NCBI GenBank assembly: GCA_020064725.1
Contig: JAGTWJ010000008.1
Coordinates: 1,178,001-1,242,000, forward strand
DNA from: Drechslerella dactyloides
Taxonomy: Eukaryota; Ascomycota; Orbiliomycetes; Orbiliales; Orbiliaceae
Length of the DNA: 64,000 nt
Reading direction: 5' to 3'
The notes beneath the pieces are model-generated. The model was given only the letters and a program-made list of their open reading frames with translations. It searched no databases and was not told the DNA's origin. Of the stretch, positions 47,499 to 59,300 are shown one piece after another (positions within the stretch are counted from its first letter, which is position 1; every line of letters starts with the position of its first letter). The translations under genes and the position numbers were made by a program.

Positions 47499-49440
47499 CA
47501 GGACTCCACTGCAGCACCCCTGTCGCGCAGGAAAGCCAGAGGTATGTGCATGTGCATGAGCATGAGGATATGCAGACAGAATGTCTGTCTGTCTACACAG
47601 GACGAAAACGAAACGAAATGGACCTCCACATGGCTCGCGAGGGGGTATCCGTAGACGCTGCGCTGGCGGATGGGGTACCTGGGATGAGAGGGCGTGGATG
47701 TACACGGTATACCGGAAGTGGAGGTAAGCTTAAGTTTTTAGTTTTTATCCAGATGCATGAAGTGGCTCGGCTAGCGAGCTGAGAACTCCCTCCGCGTCCG
47801 CCGCAAGACTATCTTTTTCGTCGTGACGGTGTTTCGCCCTGCCGGGTGTGCATGGGCGGGCTGACCAACCACGGCTCGTCGCTGCGGTTTCGATCCACAA
47901 TTCACCAACATGGTCGACAGCGATAGAGAAGGAATACACACTCCCTGGACGGATAGCTGAAAAGAAGGTGGCTGGTTGGCTGGTACGGATGACCATTGTA
48001 TTAGACGGTATTGGTATTTTTGGACGATGGATGGATGCACACACACGGCCTTGACCGATCGATGGTGGAGAGGGCAATCGAGGCAGCCGTGTTTGTCGGC
48101 GCGGCTAGCTGGAGCCGTACGTTTCAGAATCTGTGGTTGAAGGAGCGAGAGGCACCTGAGGGCGCTGGGCCGGGGATTGGCCATATTGGGGGGCGGCGAA
48201 GACAGGAGAGGATGAGACAGACGAGTGTGAAAGCGTGCTGCATACGGGCAAGCTCGCGAGAGCAATGTCGGTGGGAATAAAGAGAATCGTCAGGAGTCGT
48301 CGGGTTTATTGGTCGCAGGGTCGCAGGTTTGCAGGGCACAGCTGAGGCCTGGCCTGGGCCAGCCGACGCTCTGACTGGATCCGCGGCCCCTTGCCTTCTC
48401 CTCATCGATGCTTCATCGATACTCCTGATGCTCGCATAGGGGATGTCCGTATGCGTTCTCATGACGTCCGTGCCTGTGGAATGGGGTCAGCCGTGCTGTG
48501 GGGAGCTGTTCGGGGATGCTGCCCGCCGACCGCCAGCGGCTGCCGACGGCCACGTGACCGGGCGAGACCGTGTAAAGCGCGTTGCGGCGAGAACGGTCGA
48601 ATTTTGCGGCGGGGAAGACGCGACGGGCGCCAAGAGGGCATCGGAATGACGTCACGGCTGCAGGGGCCGGGCTGTTTCCGAGCACGTGCCGGCTCACGTG
48701 AGCGCCCTCGTCTGCAGCCTCTCTTCAAGATTTAAGATATCCACATCCGGACTGCACTGTCGCACAGGGGACGATGTCTGTCTGTCTGTCGGATGCGTGT
48801 ATGCGCATGTATGGAGCAAGCGCATGTCTGTAGCAGTAGACGTTATCGTGCGTCGACGCACGCCGGCCACCTCTCCCGCGAGGCCACGTACGCGGGTTAT
48901 ATTCCTACGATGTCTCCATCGACCTTGCCGGCGTCGGTCTGTTGAGATTGTTTGATTCAACTCCTTGGAGAACAGACGACACTATACCCGTCGTGCTTCA
49001 TACTGCGAACGACGGATCGGGATGCTCGTTTCTGCCAGGCGACCCGGCCGTGCCACCGCGGCCGCAGCGGCGAGCGCAGATTGGCCGCTGTTCGCATGCG
49101 TGGCAGTTTCTATGCCAACATGCGGCCCACCAGCCACAGCCGGCCGGCACCCCGCGCGCGCTGCGACGGCTCGGCTGGCGGCAGATTGGCCGCGACGACG
49201 CTTTGGGGCCGGCGCAGGCGGGGAGGAAGGTCGCCGGAAGAGAGCGAGGGGCGTAGATTGGCGTTGTCCGTCGATGGCGGCGTTCGTTGATAGAAGCATG
49301 TAGCTGTCGCCATCTCATCTGGCGTGGAGATGTGTGGTGGTGCGGTGGTGATGTCGAAAGCGGGCGGGCGCCACAGGCTTGGCGTAAACACGCCGTTCGG
49401 GCTGCCGGATCCGGCATTTTGTTTGGGGGCGGCAACACAA

Positions 49441-49953
49441 CATCTGCCACAGCGCTATCTCCACGTCGACGCTTCTTATACTTCCTCTCCTCCACACTCT
49501 CCACACATATCTTCTTACCTCCACCCATTCCCAACTTGCTTCAACATCATCGCCCGGCGACATCTCCCCTTCGACATCCAGCCCCCGTCGACATCGCCTC
49601 GGCTGGCCTCTTCTTCCCCTTCTTCTTCTCCCCTTCTTTTCTTCCCTTCTTGCGGGTCGCATCTCCAGTGCTTTGGCTTTTCCCTCCAAGGCATTGCCCT
49701 CGAAAGTCAAAATCCTCCTCCCCATCGCGGCCCTCGATCGCATATTCCCACCCTCGACGAGCACCACCTCAATCTTGCAAACCGACATTGCCGCTCCACC
49801 GACCGCTTCCTTCGCATTCACGGCTGCTTCCCCATTGACGAAAATCTCTCCTTATCCCGACCCCTTGCACGGCACGGCTCGCTCGCTCCCTCGGTCATCT
49901 CCAAACGCGTTACATACCCATTCCCTCCCTGTCCCAATTTCCCTCCTTCAACA
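49441..49953 (+). promoter_or_regulatory. CT-rich promoter/leader of the B-type cyclin
   Basis: About 500 nt before the cyclin ATG are strongly C/T-rich on the plus strand, the usual look of a fungal core promoter and 5' UTR. A frame of about 278 codons beginning at 49324 is a by-product of this composition and is not taken as a gene. Confidence 0.5.
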
Positions 49954-52680
49954 ATGGACGCAAAGGTAAGCCGGCGCGCAATCCACCCATCCCATCCTAT
50001 CTTTCCTTCATCATCATCATCATCCTGTTCTTCCTGCATTCGCTTCCCGCGACGTTTCATTTTCGCTTTTTTTGCCCCGCATATCACCAATCTTGACATC
50101 TGTCAACTTGCCTTGCCTTGCCTTGCCTTACCTACCTGCCTGCATATGTATGCATGCTAACCGACCGACGCTGCATCCACTTACTTAGCCCCAACGAAAA
50201 ACCTCCCGCATCCGCGACGAGAACGACCCGTCCCAGCTCCGTGCCGCCGCCGTCGGCCGTCGTAAGGTGATGGCCTCAACCGCTGGCCCCAAGGCCGCCG
50301 CCGGTCCGAGTCAGCGTCTCGAGCAACCAGCTAAGCGCGTTGCCCTCGCCGATTCGACTCGATACGACGCTGCCATCGCGAATAAGGTTCCCGACCAGGC
50401 TGCAAAGGGCGGTCTCAGCAAGCCTCCCGTTCGTGGCAAGCCGCTCGCTGCTAAGACCAGCGCTGCCTCTCTCGCCACCGGTGCCAAGGCTCCTCATCAG
50501 CCGCTCGGCCACCGATCGGACGCTCCCGCTCCCGCCTCGAAGCCGCTTGTCTTCCGCGACGATGGTGCGAACGAGGTTCAGGTGTTCGCTAGCAACGGTG
50601 TCTCGCAGTCCGGACTCGGGAACGCTTCTCGCCTGCAAGGTCCGCGTAAGAGGCCCTTCGTTTACCGGGACGACCCCGTCTCGGAACAGGTCCAGCAGGC
50701 TGTCGTCAGACAAGACTGTGGCTCCGTTGTCGAACCTCAAGTGAAGTCTGTCGCCGCCTTGGAAGTGATCCCAGACGTCCTCTCCGGACACGCCTCTCCT
50801 CTTTCAACCACCACGACCGCCATTGACGATGACAATGAAACACCGCATATCAGCCAGCTCCCCAGTCCGGAGAGCTTCGATCCCAGACTCGACGATGAAC
50901 CCGCTTTTAGCAATCGCGGCGCCAGCGCTCGAATTTCTGCGCCGGCAGCAAATCACCCTTCCGTCCAGCCCACTGAAACGGAGGAGGAGTTTCGCGCACG
51001 GCTGGTTCAGATGGAGCGAGAACGTGTCGAAAGAGAGATAAGGGAAGGCAAGAGGGTTGTGTCGGCGGCAGCTCATTTCCCCGTTCCACCGCTCAGCTAC
51101 CTCCCTCCCGGGGCTGGCCCTACGGCAGAGGAGGAGTATCAGGCACGGTGTGAACGTCTAGTTCAAATGGAGCGAGAACAATATGAGAGAGAAATGAGGG
51201 ACAGAAAAATGGCTGCAAGCCAGGTCGCAAGCCAGGCCACTAACCAAGCCGCAGTTCACGTCGCAACCCAAGCTGGAGAAGAGAAAAGCCATGCACGCCA
51301 AAGAGTCGAAGCCGCTTTCAGTGAGGACACACTCGACATCACTCAAGCGGCGCCCTCGCAGGTCCGGATCTTCCCTGAGTGGAATGATGAGTCCAGGAAG
51401 GAGGTCGAACGGGCCCATTGGCAGTTCGAGGACAGTGAACGTCGCGACCCATACATCTTTGACGACCCGAACTACGTTTCTGAATATTCCGATGAGATCA
51501 TTGACTACGTTGGCAGCCTCGACGTTAGTGCCGATAATCTACCTCTGTTACCTACTTGCTAGTTGCTGACAACCATCCCCCTTCACCAGATCCACTACCT
51601 CCCCGATGCTCATTACATGGAAGGCCAGCCCAACTTGAACTGGGAGATGCGAGAAACATTGATCGATTGGATCATTGAGGTTCATTCGCGTTTCCAGTTC
51701 GTTGCGGAGACCCTCTACAACGCCGTCAACATCATCGACCGATTCCTCTCCCGCAAGACCGTGCCGGTCGACAAGCTGCAGCTCGTGGGCATAGTAGCCC
51801 TCTTCATCGCGGCCAAGTATGAGGAGATTGAGCAGCCCGCCCTCGACAGCCTCGTCTACATGGTAGATAACGCCTACAATCGCGAGGAGATGAAGTCGTG
51901 CGAGGCATACATGCTCAGAGTCTTGAACTGGGAGATTAATGCCCCCGGTCCGATGAACTTTCTCCGCCATATTTCCATCGCCGATGATTTGCAGTGGGAC
52001 ATTCGAGCGTTGGCCAAGTATTTTATCGAGGCCACGCTCATGGACCAGCGCTTTGTCGGCACCCCGATGAACTACGTTGTTGCAGCGTGTTACTATCTCG
52101 CCCGGATCATGCTTAATGAGGGTGACTGGGTGCGTGTCATAATGTGCTTCATTATTATTGGAGGAGACTAGCGGCTGACTTTTTTTTACAGGAGACGAAG
52201 CACATTCACTACAGTGGTTACACCGCGGCGCAACTCGGACCGTCCGTCCAGATACTCGTCGAGACGATGGGAGACCCCAAGTCCCACCATCCGGCCGTGT
52301 ACAACAAATATGCCGATAAGAGATTCAAGCGTGTCGCGACCTTCGTCGAGCGCTGGATGGGCGTCCAGTTCCCGCACACCAACCGCCCCGCCTCACAGGG
52401 CGAGGATATCAACCAAACCAAGACGAAGAAGAAGGGCAGCAAGAAGGGTGCTAAGAAGGAAAGGGACCAGGAACGGTTACCTAGGCAGCAGACCTACGAC
52501 GAAGCATTGGCTTCTGGTCTTCGTAAGTACTTTGATGGGGTTGTTGATGCGTATTAGACTGGGACAATCCGCTGACTGATCGTTGTTGCAGCTGATTTGG
52601 ATGTTACCGGCGGGATGCAAGAAGATTTGGCCTACCAACAAGGAAACGGAGATCTGCCCGACCAAATGGCCCTCTATTAG
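49954..52680 (+). CDS. B-type mitotic cyclin (long N-terminus)
   Basis: Five exons: 49954-49965, 50189-51523, 51590-52129, 52192-52522 and 52592-52680. Phases close and give 768 aa. The N-terminus reads MDAKPQRKTSRIRDEND, like NimE-type cyclins. The cyclin box begins near residue 450: LPDAHYMEGQPNLNWEMRET, then LIDWIIEVHSRFQFVAETLY, IIDRFLSRK and FIAAKYEEIEQP, followed by a C-terminal cyclin fold to about 680. It would activate the mitotic Cdc2/Cdk1 kinase. RVAL near the N-terminus is a possible destruction box. The N-terminal region is longer than in typical B-type cyclins and carries two near-copies of an EEEF/EEEYxAR...VQMERE coiled-coil segment (about residues 268-292 and 317-344). The first coding exon is 12 nt, followed by a 223-nt intron with CCTTG repeats. 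Confidence 0.9.
50107..50130. repeat. (CCTTG)n repeat in cyclin intron 1
   Basis: Four or so CCTTG/CCTTA units within the first intron of the cyclin gene. Confidence 0.6.
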
Positions 52681-54362
52681 TAGTGATGACGGTGATGTTC
52701 CTCTGTGTTGGATGAACAACGGTCGAGGCACGCGCTTCTTTCTTATCTTTCTACACGGCTTGTATCTTTTTTTTCTTACACATGCCGTGGTACTCTTTTT
52801 TATTACTTCTTTTTATTTCTCTCATTACCTTCCTCCCTCTTACCACTCCTCCCTCATACTCTTACTTACCTCTCTCCTCTTACCGCTCCGCTTCGACTAC
52901 GACGACTTGCGCCTTATTTTTCTCCTTCTCCGGGTTTTTCGAGCGTCTTTCGAATGTTCACTGCGGAATATGGAATAGCCTTTAGAAGTGTTCTCAACGC
53001 GGCGTATGAATACGTACCGTATCCATATCGTCCACCGTCCGTCGCGGATCAGTCCATTCGTTCCTGCTCTGTTCTGCTCTGCGTTTGCTTGCTTGCTTGA
53101 TTTGTTCATTTCTACCTTATCCTACCTTGCCTTACCTACTGGCCATGGACGGAGAGCAACGGAGACAATATTCTGCTCCAATCTCCGTCGGAAGCATGTG
53201 CCGCACTTTCTTTGAGACTTAATAGTGTCTCTTCTTTCGTCTTTCGGTTCTTGTCTTTTTCGCTGTTACGATTTAACGTACGTACGTGCTTAGCGAGGGG
53301 TGCTCGCTCTTCCTTTCTTTTATTGTTTTTTTCTTTTTAGCTTTAGTGTGGCGTTTCGGATGGGGTATGGGGCGTTGATGCTTATTGTGATTGTTCTTAG
53401 CTGTCGTTGTGTAATATATTATATTCTCGTCCGGCTGCTTCTTTATATCTGCTGTTAACATGCAGCTGTTGCTCGATCGAACTTTCTTGTATGCATGCCT
53501 TTAGTAAGTGGTGCAGGCGCAAGATGGTGCCTGGTCATGGTATATAATTTATTATCCAAAAGTGTCCTTGGTATACTAGTAAGGCGTGTACACAGCTAGC
53601 TGTGTAGTTATCCGTCTGGGTGTGTGTCTTATCTATGGATCGGTACCAGTATCAGATTGAACCTTGCACAAGACAAGAGGATATCGAGGGAGGTAAAGAT
53701 GAAGCTAAGATGCTGTATAAGATAAAGGCAAACATCCTTTGTGGCACCTTTCCAGATATACACATCACGATGGCTGGTTGGATATTGTGGTGTGGTAGAT
53801 TTGCCCGCCGCATATAATATGATATGGAGCGTGCTGTCAACGCGGAGAGGCCTTGTTACAGCTAGACGACCACTCAACGTCTGGCCGGCGGCTGCCTCAT
53901 TCCTATCACTTTCATCGCCACTGCATCGTTGTTACCCGGTTCGCGTTAAGGTTCCCGCAGCTTCTATCAGCGTTATCTTGCTTCTATTGGCTCGCTTTTG
54001 TCTTATTGGCGAGCTCAGGTACGTCCTTTGTGATCTTCCTTTCTCCTCTCCCTAGCTACCTGCTGCATCGGCTTCCCTATATACATTTCACACCCTTCGA
54101 TCGACAACCTATTCGAGGGCACATTCCCACTCTGCTTCTTGGAAACCCTGGACTTGAACATGCCTTTCCCCCGGATATGTGGTATTCCGAGGCCAGCTGC
54201 GTTGAGGATAGTATATATGGATGGGTGGATGGATGGATATCTGGCTTACCAATCTAAACTGTGTTCTAGATATCGAGCACGCTGTGTCTGCCTCGGCATC
54301 TAGGCAGACCGTCGATTTCATCAGCGTACGAACGTATAACATAGCCGAGCAGACGGAACGGA
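52681..54362. other. Cyclin 3' flank and GH16 promoter
   Basis: A pyrimidine-rich stretch follows the cyclin stop (to about 53250) and probably includes its 3' UTR. Frames are chance openings in T/C-rich DNA. The right part should contain the GH16 promoter. Confidence 0.4.
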
Positions 54363-55743
54363 ATGGCGTGGCTGCGCGGATACGGCGTCCTGCTCGCCTC
54401 GCTCTTCTCGCTTGTGTCGCGAGTCTACCGTCAGCCGGCCTCTCTCCCTCCCGTATGGGCGTATAACTGCTACCATGGATGGATATTGACGGGTTCGGGG
54501 TGCATATAGCGTCCTGCGAGTGCGGGTATTCTGTGAACGCAACGTCGGAGCCGGAGCATGCTGTCTTCACGGACTTGCTCGAGTCGGACTTTACCAGAAT
54601 CACGGACCTCAGCGCCGACACCGACTGGCGTCCGCAAGTCTGGGAGCTCGTACGTGCACATATACCCTCCTACCACTTACACCTTCGTTCAGATAACGTA
54701 GCGTAGATGCTGAATCTACCGGTGGGTGTATATAGAACCCGGAGGCAGCGCTTGGCCCCTTCGGCCGCGCGGTCCGCCTGCAAGCCGTCATCCCAAACCC
54801 AGCCGTAAACCTCACCGCCAACTCCTCCGGCATCTACGGCGGCCACGCGGGCCTCAACCTTCTCGTCCCGCACGACCCAATCCTCATCAAGAACCTCAAA
54901 TACCTAATCGGCGCCGAACTCGACACCGCCCGCAGCGACATGTTCCACGGCACCTTCCGCATCGGCTACCGCACGACGAAATATCCGGGCACCTGCTTCG
55001 GCTTCTACTGGTACCACGACGACAAGCAGGAAATCGACATCGAGCTGCTGAGCCGACAGTCCAACGACTCCACCACCCTCGTAAATCTAGTCCTGCACAC
55101 GCCTGTCGGCGGAACCAACCAGGAAGCCCTGCCGGGCACGTATACGGTAGCCTCGCTCCCCTACGACACCAGCGACGACATCCACGAGCTGCGGTTCGAC
55201 TGGACGCCTGCTGCGATCAGCTGGTACCACGACGGCACGCTCCTGTGGACGATCACGAATACGACGTTGTTTCCGCGGATGCCGGGACATATCGTCGTAA
55301 CGCACTGGTCGAACGGTAATCCCCTGTGGTCGGGTGGGCCGCCGGAAGGGAACAGCGCGCTGCTGCTAACGTACGTCAAGGCGTATTTCAACTCGTCCGA
55401 CCCGACGCGGCAAGCGGACTATGACCGTCGTTGCGGTGCTGCGAAGGCCGCGGGTGGAAACGTCGGCGAACAGGACAGGGTGTGCGAGATTCCGAGTCCC
55501 GTTGGCCCGCCGCGGTACGATGGGGTGTCGGCGGATGCGCTGCCGTATTTCTTCAGTAACGATGTCGCGAGGAACGCGACGGTGAACCAGACGGTGTATA
55601 ATCCGGCGGGGAAGAGCGGTGCTGCGGCGGCGGCGGATCTGAGCGCGCTTGCAGTTGTGCAGTATACGGTTATAGTCTGTGGGCTGACGCTTATGTTTGC
55701 GCCGCGGCTGACGGCCGGTGCCGCTTTCCCGCTGTTGTTTTAG
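54363..55743 (+). CDS. GH16-family secreted, probably GPI-anchored glycosidase
   Basis: The main exon is 54736-55743 and the preceding exon ends at 54649 (donor GTACGT, acceptor TATAG); these are firm. A first exon 54363-54429, joined to 54510, is tentative: its donor (GTCAGC) is weak, but it gives the expected signal peptide (WLRGYGVLLASLFSLVS) before SCECGYSVN. Alternatively the protein starts at 54479. The tentative total is 404 aa. The catalytic GH16 motif is QEIDIELLS, with nucleophile and acid/base Glu at about residues 168 and 172. LRFDWTPAAISWYHDGTLLW and VTHWSNGNPLWSGGPPEG are typical of the jelly-roll fold. A C-terminal hydrophobic tail after Asn-rich sequence suggests GPI attachment. 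Likely substrates are cell-wall glucans or chitin-glucan links; specificity is unknown. Confidence 0.82.
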
Positions 55744-56373
55744 AGCCGTCGCGATCCGGATTTCGTATGGCGTTGTGATAGAGGGACTTTTGCTATAGAT
55801 AGATGGGGCTTGTGGCGTAGAGGTGTTTCTTTGTGGTATCGGAACGCAATTATAATAATGATTGGCTGCGCTCGTTAGCTTTGTACTATTTTCAAGTCGT
55901 TGCAATTCGATCTCGGCGGCTGCTTAAGTGACTATATAGAGGTCTTATATAGACCTGTCATTAGGCAGTTAACCATAGACATTAGGATATGGGTCTATGC
56001 CTTGTAGTTGACTTTTGCCCTAAGGCCCTGTGTTCTAGGTCTTGGTCCCTCGACATTTAAAGCGTCATGCAAGACTCAATTCTGCCGATTTCCATGTACG
56101 CATGTATCCAAGGATTACTATCGAGAAGATCAAAGGCCTGCTACTATTTCCTTATAGTATTATAAATCAGGAGGCAACCGGCATCTTGAAAGCTTTATCG
56201 ATCAATATACGTGACGAATCCAATAAAATTCCGGGCATATCATTCATAATGTCGTAAAGCCGCTATTCGGAGTATCCAGTCTCGTATCCAGGACCCATCG
56301 TTGCATCGGGAACGACATGTCGTCTCCCAACACATCGTCTCGTCAAATACCACATCGCCATAAAGCGTCCAAG
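55744..56373. other. Convergent 3' flanks of GH16 gene and helicase
   Basis: AT-rich space between converging genes. A short near-palindrome (TATATAGAGGTC / TATATAGACC) lies near 55933-55955. No gene. Confidence 0.45.
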
Positions 56374-59300
56374 CTACGCGGGATCCATCCCGTCAAACTC
56401 GATCAACCGTCTCACCAGCCTCGCCGCCTCCCCTCCAGCAACATCCACCGACGGATCCTCCACCTTCCTCAACAGCTCCTCGTCCAGCAGTACCCTCAAA
56501 CACCGCACCAGCACCCCAATCCTTAGCCAGCACTTGACCCGCACCCACCCGTCAACCTTGCACCCTCGCCCGCTGACATCCAGCTCCAGCGCGCCGCCGA
56601 ACAGCAGCATTCCATACGAACTCACAGGCGTCACATCGCGCAGGTAAATCTTCCCCGTCGCGACCTTATTCGCATACGCCATGAACGTCGCGCCCGCAGG
56701 AAAACTCTGCGCATCGAACAGCGTGGACGACGGGTGCAGGAACGCGCGCTCGGCCTCGGTGTAGTATTTTATCGTCTTGGCTTCGGGATCTAGTTCCTTC
56801 GCACCGGACATTGTCGACGCGTATTTCTTCTCCGGCAGCTGGATTCGTGCGATTTGTGGGCTGAACGCGCTGGCTACGATCGCGCGGACGAGGCTGTCGT
56901 TGCCGTTGTGCGCGTTGAGCGATGGCGGTGAGGCGTCGCTTGCGTTCCCCCCCGCGCCGGTGTTACCGTAGTCGAAGGGGAGGAAGCCGATTTCCTGCAG
57001 CGAGGAGATGTATTGCGATTTGTTCGAGCGGATGTCGTTCAGCGTGTTTTGCGAGAGCATGTTGTCCTCGCACCACCGGCGGAGCTCCCCGCCTTTCAGG
57101 CGCTGCCGCATGTTCGACCATTCGTCGTAGGCGCGATAATCAGCTATCAAGTCGCCGTGTCCGCCGCCGAACGATGCGCGAGCCCTACCCATCGCCGTTA
57201 GCCTGCTGTTGATCTTGAAATTTCAAGCATGGGTAAAGATTAGGAAAGGATAGGTGGTACATACAACCGCGATTCCTCCCGCTTTTCCTTCGGCACGACG
57301 AACGGCGACTTGACGGCCAGAATCGCCGATATCGTCAGCGCAGCCTCCACGCACCCGAATATCGAGCCGTAAATCATCAGCTTGGCACTGCGCACGTCGG
57401 CCGGGATCGTGCTCAGATGCTTCCCTAGACCAGTCAGATCGTCGTCCTTGAGCGCGCCCATTCGCGTCAGCGTTACTATCGCCGCGTCGACGGTGCGTGT
57501 GTCCGGTGGAGTCAGCGCGGACTGTAGGAACGTTCCGACGTCTTTCACGCCCATTGCTTTGATCGTTAGGCCTGCAGATAACATCAAAATGTTAGCACAG
57601 ATCTAAAGCTATCACCAGGTGCATAACTGTAAAGGGGAATAAAGAACGCACAGATATTCTCCAGCGGCACCCTCTTGATCTCCGGCGTCGTCTCCGCCAG
57701 CATGCGGTTCTCCTCAGCGTACCGAGTGTACAGCTTATAACAGTTTCCCTCTCTCACACGACCTGCTCTGCCCCTTCGCTGCTTGCCCGAGGCTCTTGAA
57801 GCCCAGGTTTCCGCGAGTCTTATCATGCGGGTCTCAGGATCAAACATGGTCTCCTTGACGCGGCCGGTATCGATCACGGCGACAATATCTTCGATCGTGA
57901 TGGATGTCTCCGCAACGTTCGTCGCACAGATCACTTTCCTCTGCCCCTTCGGCGGGCGCGGGAACACCCGCCGCTGGTCAGCCGGGATAAGTGACGCATG
58001 CAGCGGGAGCGCGAGGTAGTGATAACTGTCTGGAAGATTGTTGATCGTGTTCAACGCCCGTTGGATCTCCAGCGTCCCGGATAGGAAGATTAGAATCGAG
58101 CCTTCCGCGTCGCCGAGGTCGTCGTCGATCGCCTGGACGGTCGCGGCGATAAGGTCGTAGTTGACGCTCTGGCCTAGCGCTCGTATCTGCGCCCCGATAG
58201 CGGGGTCCATGTCGGCTGTTTCGATCTCTGTGATTTTACCTTTACCGCCGCCACTCCCGTATGCTTCGAACGCTGTCATCTCCATCACGTCGTCCAGATA
58301 GCTATATGCAAGAGTTAGCGCATAAACCAGATATATCAATATGAACCTCCGCGAAACTCACAAGTCGTTGACGGGGAAGGTCCGTCCTTCGATATTGATG
58401 ATTTCCACATTGCCAAAGTAGTTTGCGAACACTCTCGCATTCAGCGTCGCACTAGCAGCCATGCGTTAGCCTTCTATATTGACCTTCTCCGCATCTGCTA
58501 GCAGGCTCCTCTTACCTCATCAACACCAGCTTGAGATCCTTCCGCTTCGCCAGGAGCCTCTTCATCAAAACCAGCAAAAAGTCGCTATCCAACGACCGTT
58601 CGTGGACTTCGTCGATAAAAACGTGGGACACATCCGACAGCCCGTCTCCATCGTGAAGACGGCGTAGAAGAACACCAGTCGTCATGAACGTGATCCTCGT
58701 GTTTGCACTAATTTTCGACTCTCCACGGATCGCGTAGCCGACCTCCCCGCCGACGGTGCCGCATCTCTCAGCGCTGACACGCTCAGCTAAACCTATAGCC
58801 GAGATACGGCGAGGCTGCGTGCAGATTATCCTGGCTGCAGTGCCAATTTCCCGCTCTATAAAGTCGTCCAGAATGAACTGGACACATTGCGTCGCTGTAC
58901 CATGTCGTCAGCATAAGCACCAGCTATTGGAAATTGAGGTTCGCGGGGACTTACATTTTCCGGAACCGGTCTCACCAGAGATGACGGTAACCGGGCTACT
59001 GTTGACGGTATCTGCAATGTGCGCTCTGAGAGCCCAAGCGGGTAATGAGCGCCGGATGTTCATCATCTTCCTGCCTTCCATCGTATCCTGACGTCCATCG
59101 GCGATCTTTAGCATTTCCAAAGCTTCCGGCATCCCAGGCGTCCAGTCTATCGGATTCGTCCTATGTCTCGCACCCCTCTTCCTCGGTGCCACAGTCTTCC
59201 GCGCAGTTCTAATCGTAGCGGCGCCTGCAACAACGCTCGACAGCTCGCGCAACTTGCCCGGCCGATCCGCCATTTCCTCGATCGAGTTCTCAAGCCAATC

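Larger units (their letters stand above)
44793..49440. other. Gene-free part of the 11.3-kb interval, right half
   Basis: Contains many tetranucleotide microsatellites (CCAG, AGGT, CCAT, GTCT, CTCG) and CCAACCGG triplication near 45265-45290. Frames are short or low-complexity. No coding gene, tRNA or mobile element was recognised. Confidence 0.45.

Noticed and set aside
49324..50160. Plus-strand frame of 278 codons before the cyclin
   Set aside because: Lies in the CT-rich promoter and runs through the cyclin start and first intron in another frame; Ser/Pro/Leu bias only.
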